Notes under the pieces: model-generated | Databases searched by the model: none | Seen by the model: only the letters and a program-made list of their open reading frames with translations | Told to the model about the DNA's origin: nothing | Part shown: piece after piece, positions 46,680 through 55,810 of the stretch | Position numbering within the stretch: the first letter of the stretch is position 1 | Layout of the letters: each line of letters opens with the position of its first letter | Translations under genes and position numbers: made by a program | Origin: Martelella sp. HB161492 | GTDB taxonomy: Bacteria > Pseudomonadota > Alphaproteobacteria > Rhizobiales > Rhizobiaceae | Reading direction: 5' to 3' | Assembly (NCBI RefSeq): GCF_013184775.1 | Contig: NZ_JAATVV010000009.1 | Span: forward strand, 171,982 to 235,981 | DNA: 64,000 nt

Positions 46680-48281
46680 ATGCTCAATCTCCGCAGACGC
46701 AGCCTGCTTGCCATGATGGCAGGCCTGGCAACCGCAACATTCGGCGCTTTCGGCGACAGCGCACTGGCGGCCGAAGAAAAGACCCTGACGGCCGTGATGA
46801 GCGGCAATCTGAAAGCGCTCGATCCGTCGGTTTCCACCGCCCAGATCACCCGCACCCATGGTTTCATGGTCTATGACACGCTGCTCGGCATGGATGCCCA
46901 GTATCAGCCGCAGCCGCAGATGGCGGACTACACGGTATCCGATGACAAGCTGACCTATACATTCACGCTGCGTGATGGCCTGAAATGGCATGACGGCAGC
47001 GATGTCACCGCGGAAGATTGCATTGCCTCTCTGAACCGCTGGGCAAGCTATGATGCCGGTGGTGCAAGGCTGTTCAAGCAGGTTGCCTCCCTCGCGGCAA
47101 CGTCTGACAAGACCTTCGAAATCAGGCTGAGCGCACCCTTCGGCCAGATCCTTGCGCTTCTGGCCAAGCCATCGCCGATCCCGCCCTTCATGATGCCGAA
47201 ACGCCTTGCCGAAACGCCGAAGGGCCAGCAGCTGCCGGAGCAGATCGGCTCCGGTCCGTTCAAGTTCGTGGCTGACGAATTCCGCCCGGGCGACAAGGTG
47301 GTCTATGTCAAGAACACCGATTACGTGCCGCGTCCGGAACCATCAAGCTGGACCGCCGGCGGCAAGGTCGTCAATGTCGACAAGGTCATCTGGCAATCCA
47401 TGCCTGACATGCAGACAACGCTGAACGCGCTGCAGAACGGTGACGTCGACTTTGTCGAACAGGTTCCGCTCGATCTGCTTCCGGTGATTGAGGCCATGCC
47501 GGACGTCGATACCGGCATGGTGCGGCCCTTGGGCATGCAGGTCGTGGCGCGCATGAACCATACGCTCGCCCCGTTCGACAATGTCGATGTCCGTCGCGCG
47601 GCGATGCTGGTGCTCAATCAGGAAGAACTGATGCAGGCGGCGATCGGAGACCCGCAATATTATCATCTCTGCGCCTCGATCTACGGTTGCTCGACGCCGC
47701 TGGCATCTGACGCCGGTGCCGAATGGCTTTATGGTGACGGTCGCAAGGAAAAGGCAAAGGAGCTCCTGGCCAAGTCCGGCTATGACGGCACGCCGGTGAT
47801 CATGCTGCAGCAGACGGAGCTTGACGCATTCAAGCCGCAGCCGCTGCTGGCCGCTCAGCGCATGCGCGAGATCGGCTTCAATGTCGAAGTTCAGTCGATG
47901 GACTGGCAGACCCATCTGCAGCGCCAGTACAGCCGTGCACCCGTGGCCGATGGCGGCTGGAACATGCTGTTCTCCGCATGGGGCATCACCGGGATATGGG
48001 ATCCGCTGGCCTCGACCGTGATTGATGCGAGCGGCTCCAGCCAGGCCTGGTCCGGCTGGCCGAAGGATGATGAGCTCGAGCAGATGCGCACTGAATTCTC
48101 GGTGGAAACCGATCCGGTGAAGCAGAAGGAAATCGCCGAGAAAATTCAGGCGCGCGTTCTCGATCAGGTGAACTATGTTCCGCTCGGCGAATACGACATC
48201 ATCGCCGCCTGGAACGATCGCGTCGAGGACATTCCTCAGGGGCCGCTGACGCTGTTCTGGCAGGTCGAACTGGCCAAGTGA
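46680..48281 (+). CDS. Peptide/amine ABC transporter substrate-binding protein (family 5)
   Basis: 533 residues from ATG 46680, with AGAGGGA upstream. The signal peptide is about 1-31 (LRRRSLLAMMAGLATATFGA, ending SALAA), with a possible Tat RR. The family 5 fold shows DPSVSTAQITRTHGFMVYDT, KLTYTFTLRDGLKWHDGSDV and NTDYVPRPEPSSWTAGGKVV. It would bind a di/oligopeptide, opine or related amino compound in the periplasm. A GC hairpin between this gene and the permease probably lets it be made in excess. Confidence 0.92.
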   Translation: MLNLRRRSLLAMMAGLATATFGAFGDSALAAEEKTLTAVMSGNLKALDPSVSTAQITRTHGFMVYDTLLGMDAQYQPQPQMADYTVSDDKLTYTFTLRDGLKWHDGSDVTAEDCIASLNRWASYDAGGARLFKQVASLAATSDKTFEIRLSAPFGQILALLAKPSPIPPFMMPKRLAETPKGQQLPEQIGSGPFKFVADEFRPGDKVVYVKNTDYVPRPEPSSWTAGGKVVNVDKVIWQSMPDMQTTLNALQNGDVDFVEQVPLDLLPVIEAMPDVDTGMVRPLGMQVVARMNHTLAPFDNVDVRRAAMLVLNQEELMQAAIGDPQYYHLCASIYGCSTPLASDAGAEWLYGDGRKEKAKELLAKSGYDGTPVIMLQQTELDAFKPQPLLAAQRMREIGFNVEVQSMDWQTHLQRQYSRAPVADGGWNMLFSAWGITGIWDPLASTVIDASGSSQAWSGWPKDDELEQMRTEFSVETDPVKQKEIAEKIQARVLDQVNYVPLGEYDIIAAWNDRVEDIPQGPLTLFWQVELAK

Positions 48282-48288
48282 TGATGAC

Positions 48289-48328
48289 GGCGCCCGGGAC
48301 GGCTGTGCCGCTGCCGGGCGCCATCTTT
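48289..48328 (+). terminator. Intercistronic attenuator hairpin
   Basis: GGCGCCCGG and CCGGGCGCC form a 9-bp stem with inner GGC/GCC pairing, followed by ATCTTTT, 8 bp after the binding-protein stop and before the permease. Weak T-tract: likely a partial terminator or 3'-end stabiliser giving more binding protein than permease. Confidence 0.65.
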
Positions 48329-48360
48329 TCCGCCATGGCGGCATGGAGAAATGTGAGAAC

Positions 48361-49305
48361 ATGTTGAGATTTTTGGTGACGCGGCTGCTTGCGGCGATCC
48401 CGGTGGTCCTGATCATCATGGTGATTGCCTTTGGTCTGCTGCATCTGACGCCCGGTGATCCGGCACGCGTCATTCTCGGGGAGAATGCGACGGAGGAAAG
48501 CCTTCAGTCCGTGCGTGAAGCGCTCGGCCTGAACGCGCCGCTGGTGGTCCAGTTCTGGCGCTGGGTGGTGAATGTCCTGCATGGGGATTTCGGCACGTCG
48601 ATGATTTCGCAGGTGCCGGTCGGCACGCTGATCGCCCAGCGCATCGGTCCGACAGTCTGTCTCGCGCTCTACTCCATCGTCATCACCATCATCGTCGCCA
48701 TTCCGCTCGGTGTTCTCGCCGCCTGGCAGCGCGGTGCTGTCATAGACCGTGCCATTCTGACGCTTTCGGTGCTTGGCTTTTCCGTACCGGTTTTCGTTCT
48801 CGGCTATGTGCTGATTGGCGCCTTTGCGATCGACGTCAAATGGTTTGCCGCCCAGGGCTACAAGAGCCCTGCCGACGGTATTGGCCCATTCCTCAGCCAC
48901 ATGACCCTGCCGGCCGTGACCCTGGCGTCGACCTATATCGCCCTGATTGCACGCATGACACGCGCCTCGATGGTCGAGGTTCTCGATGAGGATTTCATCC
49001 GCACGGCCAGGGCAAAGGGCCTTGGCGAGCCACGGGTGCTGTTCCGCCATGCATTGCGCAATGCCGCGGTGCCGATCATCACCGTCGTCGGTTCCGGCTT
49101 TGCCATGATGATCTCGGGCGTCGTCATCACCGAGAGCGTTTTCAACATCCCCGGCATCGGCCGTCTGGTCGTGGAATCGGTGCTGTCGCGCGATTACAGC
49201 ATGATCCAGGCACTGATCCTCCTGACCGGCGTCCTTTACGTCGTGGTCAACCTGCTGATCGACCTTGCCTATGCCATCACCGATCCGAGGATCCGCTACC
49301 AATGA
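48361..49305 (+). CDS. Peptide-type ABC transporter permease (DppB-like)
   Basis: 314 residues from ATG 48361. It has six spans, starting RLLAAIPVVLIIMVIAFGLL with the DppB-typical LHLTPGDPARVILG. The EAA loop is DFIRTARAKGLGEPRVLFRH and the end ESVLSRDYSMIQALILLTG is family-like. It pairs with the next permease, whose ATG overlaps its stop by 4 bp. Confidence 0.93.
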   Translation: MLRFLVTRLLAAIPVVLIIMVIAFGLLHLTPGDPARVILGENATEESLQSVREALGLNAPLVVQFWRWVVNVLHGDFGTSMISQVPVGTLIAQRIGPTVCLALYSIVITIIVAIPLGVLAAWQRGAVIDRAILTLSVLGFSVPVFVLGYVLIGAFAIDVKWFAAQGYKSPADGIGPFLSHMTLPAVTLASTYIALIARMTRASMVEVLDEDFIRTARAKGLGEPRVLFRHALRNAAVPIITVVGSGFAMMISGVVITESVFNIPGIGRLVVESVLSRDYSMIQALILLTGVLYVVVNLLIDLAYAITDPRIRYQ

Positions 49306-50180
49306 GCAGCCCAGCCCTCTCGCCGGCCTACCGGCACAGCATTCTGACGCGCATCTTCGGCACCAGCCGGCCGCACATCATCACGCTTGCGGCCATCATC
49401 ATGCTGGCGCTGATCGTTCTGGCGGCGATTTTTGCACCGCTCCTGTCGGCTCATGATCCTGTTCTCATGGTGCCATCGGAACGGCTGAAACCGCCGTCAG
49501 CCGATCATCTTCTGGGAACTGACGCCATGGGAAGGGATCTCTGGGCGCGCATTCTGTTCGGTGGCCGCGTCTCGCTGATCGTCGGGGCAGGCGCCACGCT
49601 GGGTGCCGTCGTGATCGGCCTGCCGCTCGGTCTGCTGTCCGGCTATTTCCGCAGGCTCGATCCGGTCATCATGCGCATCATGGACGGGCTCATGGCCATT
49701 CCGGGCATTCTGCTGGCCGTGGCGCTGATTGCCATCATCCGTCCCTCGCTGACGACCGTGATCATCGCCATCCTGATCCCGGAAATCCCGTCGGTGGTCC
49801 GTCTTGCCCGTGCAAGAGTGCTCACCGCCCGCGAGGAGCCTTATGTCGAGGCCGCCCGGCTTCTGGGCACGCGCGGCCCGACCATGCTGGTCCGCCATCT
49901 GCTGCCGAATACGGTCGCTCCGATCGTCGTACAGTCGGCCTATATCTTCGCTGCGGCGATCCTGACGGAAGCGGCTCTTTCCTTCCTCGGTGTCGGGATC
50001 AGCGCGGAAACACCGTCCTGGGGCAATATCATGGCCGACGGGCGGCTCTATTTTTCGATCAAACCCTCGTTGATCTTCTGGCCGGCCCTGGCGCTGACGC
50101 TGACAATCCTGTCGATCAATATCATCGGTGACGCGCTGCGTGATGCGCTTGACCCCAAGACAAGCAAGCGGAAAGGCTAA
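49302..50180 (+). CDS. Peptide-type ABC transporter permease (DppC-like)
   Basis: 292 residues. An N-terminal span (about 27-48, IITLAAIIMLALIVLAAIFA) precedes DHLLGTDAMGRDLWARILFG, the DppC hallmark, then five more spans. The EAA loop is YVEAARLLGTRGPTMLVRHL, and ALSFLGVGISAETPSWGNIM is typical. It forms the importer channel with the DppB-like subunit. The fused ATPase gene starts 3 bp after its stop. Confidence 0.93.
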   Translation: MSSPALSPAYRHSILTRIFGTSRPHIITLAAIIMLALIVLAAIFAPLLSAHDPVLMVPSERLKPPSADHLLGTDAMGRDLWARILFGGRVSLIVGAGATLGAVVIGLPLGLLSGYFRRLDPVIMRIMDGLMAIPGILLAVALIAIIRPSLTTVIIAILIPEIPSVVRLARARVLTAREEPYVEAARLLGTRGPTMLVRHLLPNTVAPIVVQSAYIFAAAILTEAALSFLGVGISAETPSWGNIMADGRLYFSIKPSLIFWPALALTLTILSINIIGDALRDALDPKTSKRKG

Positions 50181-50183
50181 GCC

Positions 50184-51845
50184 GTGAACCCCGAAACGAC
50201 ATCACTGCTGCAGATCCGCGACCTGCATCTGGCCACCACCGGCCTGATGCCGAAACAGCTGCTCAACGGCATCAGCCTCGACATCAATCCGGGGGAGACA
50301 CTGTGTCTCGTCGGTGAGAGCGGATCAGGAAAATCGCTCACCTCGCTTTCGATCATGGGACTGCTGCCGCAGCGCGAACTGGCGGTGACCAGCGGTACGA
50401 TCAGCCTTGACGGAGAAAACCTGCTCAACGCCTCGGCCAAACGTCTGCGCCAGCTGCGCGCCACGCGGATGGCGATGATCTTCCAGGAGCCGATGACCGC
50501 GCTCAACCCGGTGATGACCGTTGGCGAACAACTCGATGAGGTTCTTGCCATTCACACCAGCCTCGGCCGCTCGGAACGGCGCAGGCGGGTGATTGCTGCG
50601 CTCGACGATGTCCATTTGCCGGATCCCGAGAGGCTGGCGCAGCGCTTTCCCCACCAGCTTTCCGGCGGCCAGCGCCAACGCATCATGATCGCCATGGCGC
50701 TGGCCCTCGAGCCGAAACTGCTGATCGCCGACGAACCCACGACGGCGCTCGATGTGACCACCCAGGCCCAGATCCTCAAATTGATCAAGGAATTGCAGGA
50801 AAGGCATGGCACGGCCGTGCTGTTCATCACCCATGACATGGGCGTGGTGGCCGATATTGCTGATCGCGTTCTCGTCATGCGCAAGGGGTCACCCGTTGAG
50901 GAGGGCGCGGCGCGGATGGTGATCTCAGAGCCGAAGGAAACCTACACGCGTGAGCTCCTTGCCGCTATTCCGACGCTCAGGCCGCGACCGGCGACGACCA
51001 GCCATAAGACGGTTCCGGCCCTGTCTGTCGCGCGGCTCTGCAAAACCTTCAGCAGTGGCCGCCACACCGTCAACGCACTGAAAGATGTCAGCATCACGCT
51101 TCATGCCGGGCGCACGCTCGGAATCGTCGGCGAGAGCGGTTCCGGGAAGTCGACGCTTGCGCGCTGCATCATGGGGCTGGAGGAGGCGACTTCGGGAACA
51201 ATCCGTATCGACGGAGCGGATATGAGCACCGCCAATGCCGAAACCCGCCGGCTTCAGGCCGCACGGCTGCAGATGGTGTTTCAGGATCCGAACCGTTCGC
51301 TCAATCCACGCCGCACTGTCATGCAGAGCGTGACCGAGGGCGCGATCAACTTCGGTACAAGCCGAAGTGCTGCGATGGAAAAGGCGGGACGGCTGATCGA
51401 AATGGTCGGCCTGCCGGCCGCCTCGCTCGAGCGTTACCCGCATCAGTTCTCGGGCGGACAGCGTCAGCGCATCGCACTTGCCCGCGCGCTGATGATGGAT
51501 CCGGAAGTGATCGTTGCCGATGAGGCCGTCTCCGCGCTTGACGTTTCTGTTCAGGCCCAGGTGCTGGATCTGCTCGAATCGCTGCAACAGCGCTTCGGCC
51601 TGGCGATCCTGTTCATCACCCATGATCTGCGGGTTGCGGCCCGGCTCTGCGACGACATTGTCGTGATGCAGCGCGGCGTCGCCGTCGAGGCCGGGCCGGC
51701 GGAAAGCGTGCTGGTCCAGCCGCAAAGTGACTATACCCGCAGCCTGCTGGACGCCGTGCCAGGCAAAACGCTGGACCAGGTGACAAGCTTCTGGGCCAAC
51801 GTCATCCGGCAGGAGCAGACGGCAGAGGTGACCCCGGTCCCGTGA
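50184..51845 (+). CDS. Fused ABC ATPase (DppD-DppF-type, two nucleotide-binding domains)
   Basis: 553 residues from GTG 50184, with GGAAAGG upstream. Two complete ATPase domains occur in one chain: domain 1 with Walker A GESGSGKSLTSLSIMGLLP, signature LSGGQRQRIMIAMALALEP and LLIADEPTTALDV; domain 2 with GESGSGKSTLARCIMGLEE, FSGGQRQRIALARALMMDP and VIVADEAVSALDVSVQAQVL. Note the second Walker B reads ADEAVS instead of ADEPVS, as often seen. It replaces separate DppD and DppF subunits and energises the preceding permeases. Confidence 0.94.
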   Translation: MNPETTSLLQIRDLHLATTGLMPKQLLNGISLDINPGETLCLVGESGSGKSLTSLSIMGLLPQRELAVTSGTISLDGENLLNASAKRLRQLRATRMAMIFQEPMTALNPVMTVGEQLDEVLAIHTSLGRSERRRRVIAALDDVHLPDPERLAQRFPHQLSGGQRQRIMIAMALALEPKLLIADEPTTALDVTTQAQILKLIKELQERHGTAVLFITHDMGVVADIADRVLVMRKGSPVEEGAARMVISEPKETYTRELLAAIPTLRPRPATTSHKTVPALSVARLCKTFSSGRHTVNALKDVSITLHAGRTLGIVGESGSGKSTLARCIMGLEEATSGTIRIDGADMSTANAETRRLQAARLQMVFQDPNRSLNPRRTVMQSVTEGAINFGTSRSAAMEKAGRLIEMVGLPAASLERYPHQFSGGQRQRIALARALMMDPEVIVADEAVSALDVSVQAQVLDLLESLQQRFGLAILFITHDLRVAARLCDDIVVMQRGVAVEAGPAESVLVQPQSDYTRSLLDAVPGKTLDQVTSFWANVIRQEQTAEVTPVP

Positions 51846-51920
51846 CAAGGACCCGGCGACTGGTCTTTCGCGCTGCGATCAGCTAGCCTGCTCAACACGA
51901 TAGCTATATGTCAGGACCCA

Positions 51921-52808
51921 ATGGGTAATAATCCGCTTCACGAAGATATCATCGCCCGTTTTCCGGACATGCCGCCTCAATTGCAGGCCGCTGCCCGTTT
52001 TGTGCTCGACAATCCACGTGATGTGGCTCTGCTGTCGATGCGCGATCAGGCAAGGCTTGCAGGCATTGCGCCGGCAACCATGACCCGGCTGGCAAAGTTC
52101 CTCGGCATGTCGGGCTATGATGAATTGCGAGCGCTGTTCCACGATGCGATCCGTGCTGAAGACAATTCCTTTGCCGAAAGAGCCCGCCAGCAAATCCAGA
52201 ATCAGGCGCTTGAGGGCGATGTGGCTCTTGCTTCGCGCATGTTCGCCAAGCTGGCGGATCAGATCGAGGGTCTGTCCCGGCTGGAGGTGCTGCAATCCGT
52301 CGCCCAGGCTGCCGATATGCTGGCGGGCGCGCGACGGATTTACGGCCTTGGGCGCCGCTCCTGCCATCCGGTGCTGTGGCAATTCAACTATATGATCTCG
52401 CTGCTCGGCGAGCGGGCCATCCTGCTTGACGCACCGGGCGGAACCGGAACCGACGGGCTTGCCCATGCCCAGCCGGGCGATGTGCTCTTTGTCATGACGA
52501 TCAACCCCTATGCCCGCGAAACGCTGGAGATCTGCGAATATGCCCATGCGCGCGGACTGAAGATCGTTGCGATCACCGACAGCGAGGTCGCCCCGGTACG
52601 CGAGATCGTCGACGTTGCCATCATCGTTCCGACCGACAGCCTGACCTTCTTCCATGTCGTGACACCCGGTTTTGCGCTGGCGGAGGTTCTGGCAAGCATG
52701 CTTGCCGGGCGGGCCGAGATGAATGCACCGGAAGTGCTGGGAGAGACGGATACGCATCTTCGCCGGCTCGACACCTATGTTGCCCCTTCGCGGCGGCGGC
52801 GCGATTAG
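51921..52808 (+). CDS. MurR/RpiR family transcriptional regulator
   Basis: 295 residues. The N-terminal HTH_6 domain has LQAAARFVLDNPRDVALLSM and ARLAGIAPATMTRLAKFLGM; a SIS sugar-phosphate-binding domain follows (about 130-265) with GARRIYGLGRRSCHPVLWQF and KIVAITDSEVAPVREIVDVA. It lies 75 bp behind the fused ATPase on the same strand and probably controls the catabolic island, by repression or activation. RpiR members outside sugar metabolism control amino-acid and opine catabolism, which fits the neighbours. Confidence 0.88.
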   Translation: MGNNPLHEDIIARFPDMPPQLQAAARFVLDNPRDVALLSMRDQARLAGIAPATMTRLAKFLGMSGYDELRALFHDAIRAEDNSFAERARQQIQNQALEGDVALASRMFAKLADQIEGLSRLEVLQSVAQAADMLAGARRIYGLGRRSCHPVLWQFNYMISLLGERAILLDAPGGTGTDGLAHAQPGDVLFVMTINPYARETLEICEYAHARGLKIVAITDSEVAPVREIVDVAIIVPTDSLTFFHVVTPGFALAEVLASMLAGRAEMNAPEVLGETDTHLRRLDTYVAPSRRRRD

Positions 52809-52887
52809 GCCTCCGGGACGCGCATGACCGGCAAGGCGACGGAATTTCCCTATTCGGATGGTCATTCCAGCGCGCATCATATGAGTC

Positions 52888-53598
52888 CTAATCATTGTCT
52901 CTTGGTATCAGCCAGGCGCCCCAGAACAGACTGGCGAAGAAGCGCAGCGGCGTGCCGAAGCCTGTTTCATTCAGAAGTGCGGCAAGCGCTTCTTCCGAGC
53001 GGGGCGGTTCTGCGCCCTGAAGGATGCGGGCCAGCTTTTCCTCAATCTCTGCGTCGGCCGTGCCATGCAGGCGCCATAGATTGGCCCATGCCGCCATGAG
53101 CTCGGGCTGCGAGGCGTAGGGCCGGACATTGCCTGCCAGAACAAGGGGTGCTTGCGGTTTCAGCCGGGCAGCGATGTCGCTCAATATCGCCCGTTTTGCC
53201 GCGTCGCCCGGCAGATGATGGATAACGCCGATCATGATCGCGGCATCGAAGGGCGGCGATTGCTGCAGGTCAGAAACCAACCCCTCGACGAAGGTGACCC
53301 GCTCGCTCAGATTCGCGCCGGCAATCTGCGCCTTTGCCAGTTCGAGCATGGCAGGAGCAGGATCAACCGCGACAAAGGACCAATGAGGCTCGAGGGTCGC
53401 GGCCGTGATGATCTCGCCGGCCGTGCCACCTGCGCCAGCCACCAGCAGGCGTGCCGCCCGTCCCGCGCCGAGTGCGGCTGAGAGCATGCAGGCCGACAGG
53501 GCATGGCAGGCGTCATAACCCGCAAGGGCTATCCGGCTCTGGCGGGCATATTCCCCGGCGCGATCGGCATCGAACTTGGCAGCGGATGTCTGGTTCAT
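52888..53598 (-). CDS. Class I SAM-dependent methyltransferase
   Basis: 236 residues from ATG 53598, with AAGGAGA 7 bp upstream; the frame continues far upstream but without family-like sequence. Motif I is RLLVAGAGGTAGEIITAATL and the acidic loop FVAVDPAPAMLELAKAQIAG; FDAAIMIGVIHHLPGDAAKR is motif IV/post-I. The substrate is unknown. It is divergent (87 bp) from an AraC regulator that probably controls it, so it may respond to a chemical stress or signal. Confidence 0.87.
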   Translation of the reverse strand: MNQTSAAKFDADRAGEYARQSRIALAGYDACHALSACMLSAALGAGRAARLLVAGAGGTAGEIITAATLEPHWSFVAVDPAPAMLELAKAQIAGANLSERVTFVEGLVSDLQQSPPFDAAIMIGVIHHLPGDAAKRAILSDIAARLKPQAPLVLAGNVRPYASQPELMAAWANLWRLHGTADAEIEEKLARILQGAEPPRSEEALAALLNETGFGTPLRFFASLFWGAWLIPRDND

Positions 53599-53684
53599 GA
53601 ATGTCTCCTTCCTGGTCTCATCGGCTCTGGAACAGCGTTCTTCCTGAGGGTAGAGTATTTCGAGGCAGGATTTTGCGGGAATAC

Positions 53685-54476
53685 ATGATCGAACGTCCAG
53701 AACAGCGGGAAAGATATGATCGGCTGTCGGCCTTCCTGAAGGCCTTCGCGCTGAGTGCCGCCTATCTTGAGGAAGCGGAAGCGGCCAATCTGCTGATCCT
53801 GGATGGCGAAGGGCAGGGGCATCCGACCAAACTAGTCTATCGGACCCGGCTGTCTGCAGCCTTGCCGCCGGATGGCGCGCTTCTTGCCGCCGCACGGGTG
53901 GAATTTGGTGGCAGCGTCAACCCGCTGATCGGCGCTTTGCCGGATCAGCTGTGCTTTTCGCTTGCCGAGGCGCCTCAGCTTTACGGCTTGTCGGAACTGA
54001 TTGTGGCCGAGGCTGATACGGCCCGCTGCGGCGGCGGCACGATCAAGGCACGCCTGTGCGAGGTCGTTGTCGTTCTCGCAATAAGACGCGCGATCGCAAT
54101 GGGTACCGTCAATGCCGGTTTGCTTTCAGGGCTTGCCCATCCTGAGCTCCACAAAAGCCTCGTTGCAATCCATGACGAACCGGCGCGGAGCTGGACGGTG
54201 CCGGAACTGGCCCGCATCGCCGGAATGTCGCGCGGCGCCTTTACATCGCATTTCAGCCGGGTTGTCGGTGAAACGCCAGCGGCCTATCTGAATGGCTGGC
54301 GCCTGTCGCTGGGGCGCGCGGAATTGCTGGCGGGCCGAAGCGTCAAAACCGTCGCGGCCCATGTCGGCTTTGGCAGTGCGGAAGCTTTCTCTCGCGCCTT
54401 TGCCCGCAAATTCGGCTATTCGCCGCGTCAGGCCGGAACCATTGAAGGGCGCTCGATCGATCGAAGTGCACGATAG
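53685..54476 (+). CDS. AraC family transcriptional regulator (cupin N-domain type)
   Basis: 263 residues from ATG 53685, with GCGGGA upstream; an in-frame start at 53601 would overlap the methyltransferase leader. The N-terminal half is a cupin-like effector domain of the AraC_binding type with a central CGGGTIKARLCEVVVVLAIR. The C-terminal tandem HTH shows WTVPELARIAGMSRGAFTSH and KTVAAHVGFGSAEAFSRAFA, then RKFGYSPRQ. It is divergent from the methyltransferase, its likely target. Confidence 0.87.
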   Translation: MIERPEQRERYDRLSAFLKAFALSAAYLEEAEAANLLILDGEGQGHPTKLVYRTRLSAALPPDGALLAAARVEFGGSVNPLIGALPDQLCFSLAEAPQLYGLSELIVAEADTARCGGGTIKARLCEVVVVLAIRRAIAMGTVNAGLLSGLAHPELHKSLVAIHDEPARSWTVPELARIAGMSRGAFTSHFSRVVGETPAAYLNGWRLSLGRAELLAGRSVKTVAAHVGFGSAEAFSRAFARKFGYSPRQAGTIEGRSIDRSAR

Positions 54477-54518
54477 CCAGATCGATGCGGATGAGCCATT
54501 TCAGACAGTATCTCGGTA

Positions 54519-55334
54519 TCAGCGGAAGAGGATGGTCTTGATGGCGACGCCATTCTGCCAGCGTGCAATTGCGTTGCGGATCTTTTGGGATCTGCGCCTC
54601 AGCTTCCGCATCAGAAAATTGCCTTCATAGCGGGCCTTGCCGCCCGTCACCGAGCCGCGTTCATCGACCGACTGGGTGATTTCGGATGCGATCTCGATGC
54701 GCCGCGGGTCATCGGCAGGCAGGTAGAAATCCTGGATGCAGATCGCCGGATCGAGTTGGTAAATCTTTAGCTTCGAGAAGATGGCGGAGCCGGGATAGAA
54801 CATGAATTCATCAACCGGCTGACGCAGCTTGTCGCTGGCTGCCGAGAGCGTTTCCATGCCCTTCTTTGTAACGATGTAGCCGGCGGTTCCCCAATGAAAG
54901 TCATGAAGCCGTCTCAGACCACGGGTTCGGGTGATCTTTTTCTGCTTGCGGTCAACGGTGGTTTTCCAGCGGGTGGTTTCGATCTTCACCAGGTCTGCAT
55001 CCTGTGGAATCCAGCTGTCGGCGCTTTCAAGCAGGGGGCCCGCGTCGTCACTCAGATGAATGTCGTCTTCAAAGATGCAGATCCAGGGCAGGTTGCGGGC
55101 CAATCCTTCGCGCCACAGCCGGAGATGGCTGAGATAGCAGGCGATCTCACCGGAATGGAGCGCCCGCCCGCGTGTCTTCAGTGAATCGGTTATCGCGGCG
55201 GTTTCCTCGGGATCGAGTGTTCTCGCATCCACGGCGGCAAATCGTTCGAAGGCGAGGGACCGATCCGACAATAGTTGCTGCATGCGCTGCATGCGGTCTT
55301 GGCTACGGTCCAGATTGATCACGAAAATCGGCAT
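54519..55334 (-). CDS. Glycosyltransferase family 25 protein (LPS/LOS type)
   Basis: 271 residues. GT25 hallmarks: start MPIFVINLDRSQDRMQRMQQ, ALHSGEIACYLSHLRLWREG, the donor/metal motif WICIFEDDIHL, and FHWGTAGYIVTKKGMETLSA. Such enzymes add galactose or related sugars to lipopolysaccharide core or O-chain at the cytoplasmic face. The C-terminus (about 235-271) is basic. A GT2 gene lies nearby on the other strand, possibly acting in the same surface glycan. Confidence 0.88.
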   Translation of the reverse strand: MPIFVINLDRSQDRMQRMQQLLSDRSLAFERFAAVDARTLDPEETAAITDSLKTRGRALHSGEIACYLSHLRLWREGLARNLPWICIFEDDIHLSDDAGPLLESADSWIPQDADLVKIETTRWKTTVDRKQKKITRTRGLRRLHDFHWGTAGYIVTKKGMETLSAASDKLRQPVDEFMFYPGSAIFSKLKIYQLDPAICIQDFYLPADDPRRIEIASEITQSVDERGSVTGGKARYEGNFLMRKLRRRSQKIRNAIARWQNGVAIKTILFR

Positions 55335-55810
55335 GCTCAGTGCGGCTCTCCAGCGTTTCTCGACTACCCGATATAAGGTGAATGTGCCGGAATTGGTATT
55401 GCAAAATGTCGGTCTCTGCCTTTGTTTCCTGTCGTCTTTCCGCCTGTTCGCGGTGTTGATCCTGCTTGCTGCTCTCGGTGCTGACGCGTCGCCGGGACCT
55501 CCCTCCTGCAGCGACGTGCATCGCCGATGAGGTTTTGCTGTGTGATTGCCTGCGCTTCAGCTGAAACAGCGCAATCCCTTTGGTCACGAAACACATTCTG
55601 CGCCGCAATCAGAAGCCCGTATAATGTCTTGATATTGCTCTTTAGGCTGTTGTATTTATTGTGTATTATCTGATAAATAGGCGCTTCTCAGGGGTATGTG
55701 GCCCTTGACCGGCCGATCACCCGTGCCGGGAAACGCCGTGTAATCCGGAGCGTTTTCCGCCAATGTCCGGTGGCTGGGAATAAAGAATTATCGGCGCGGA
55801 TGGGGCGTGA
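55335..55810. other. Intergenic region between divergent glycosyltransferases
   Basis: 476 bp. The portion 55620-55690 is AT-rich (TTGTATTTATTGTGTATTAT) and probably holds the GT2 promoter. Short open frames on both strands (for example 55282-55530) overlap the GT25 start or lack ribosome binding sites. No RNA gene recognised. Confidence 0.45.
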
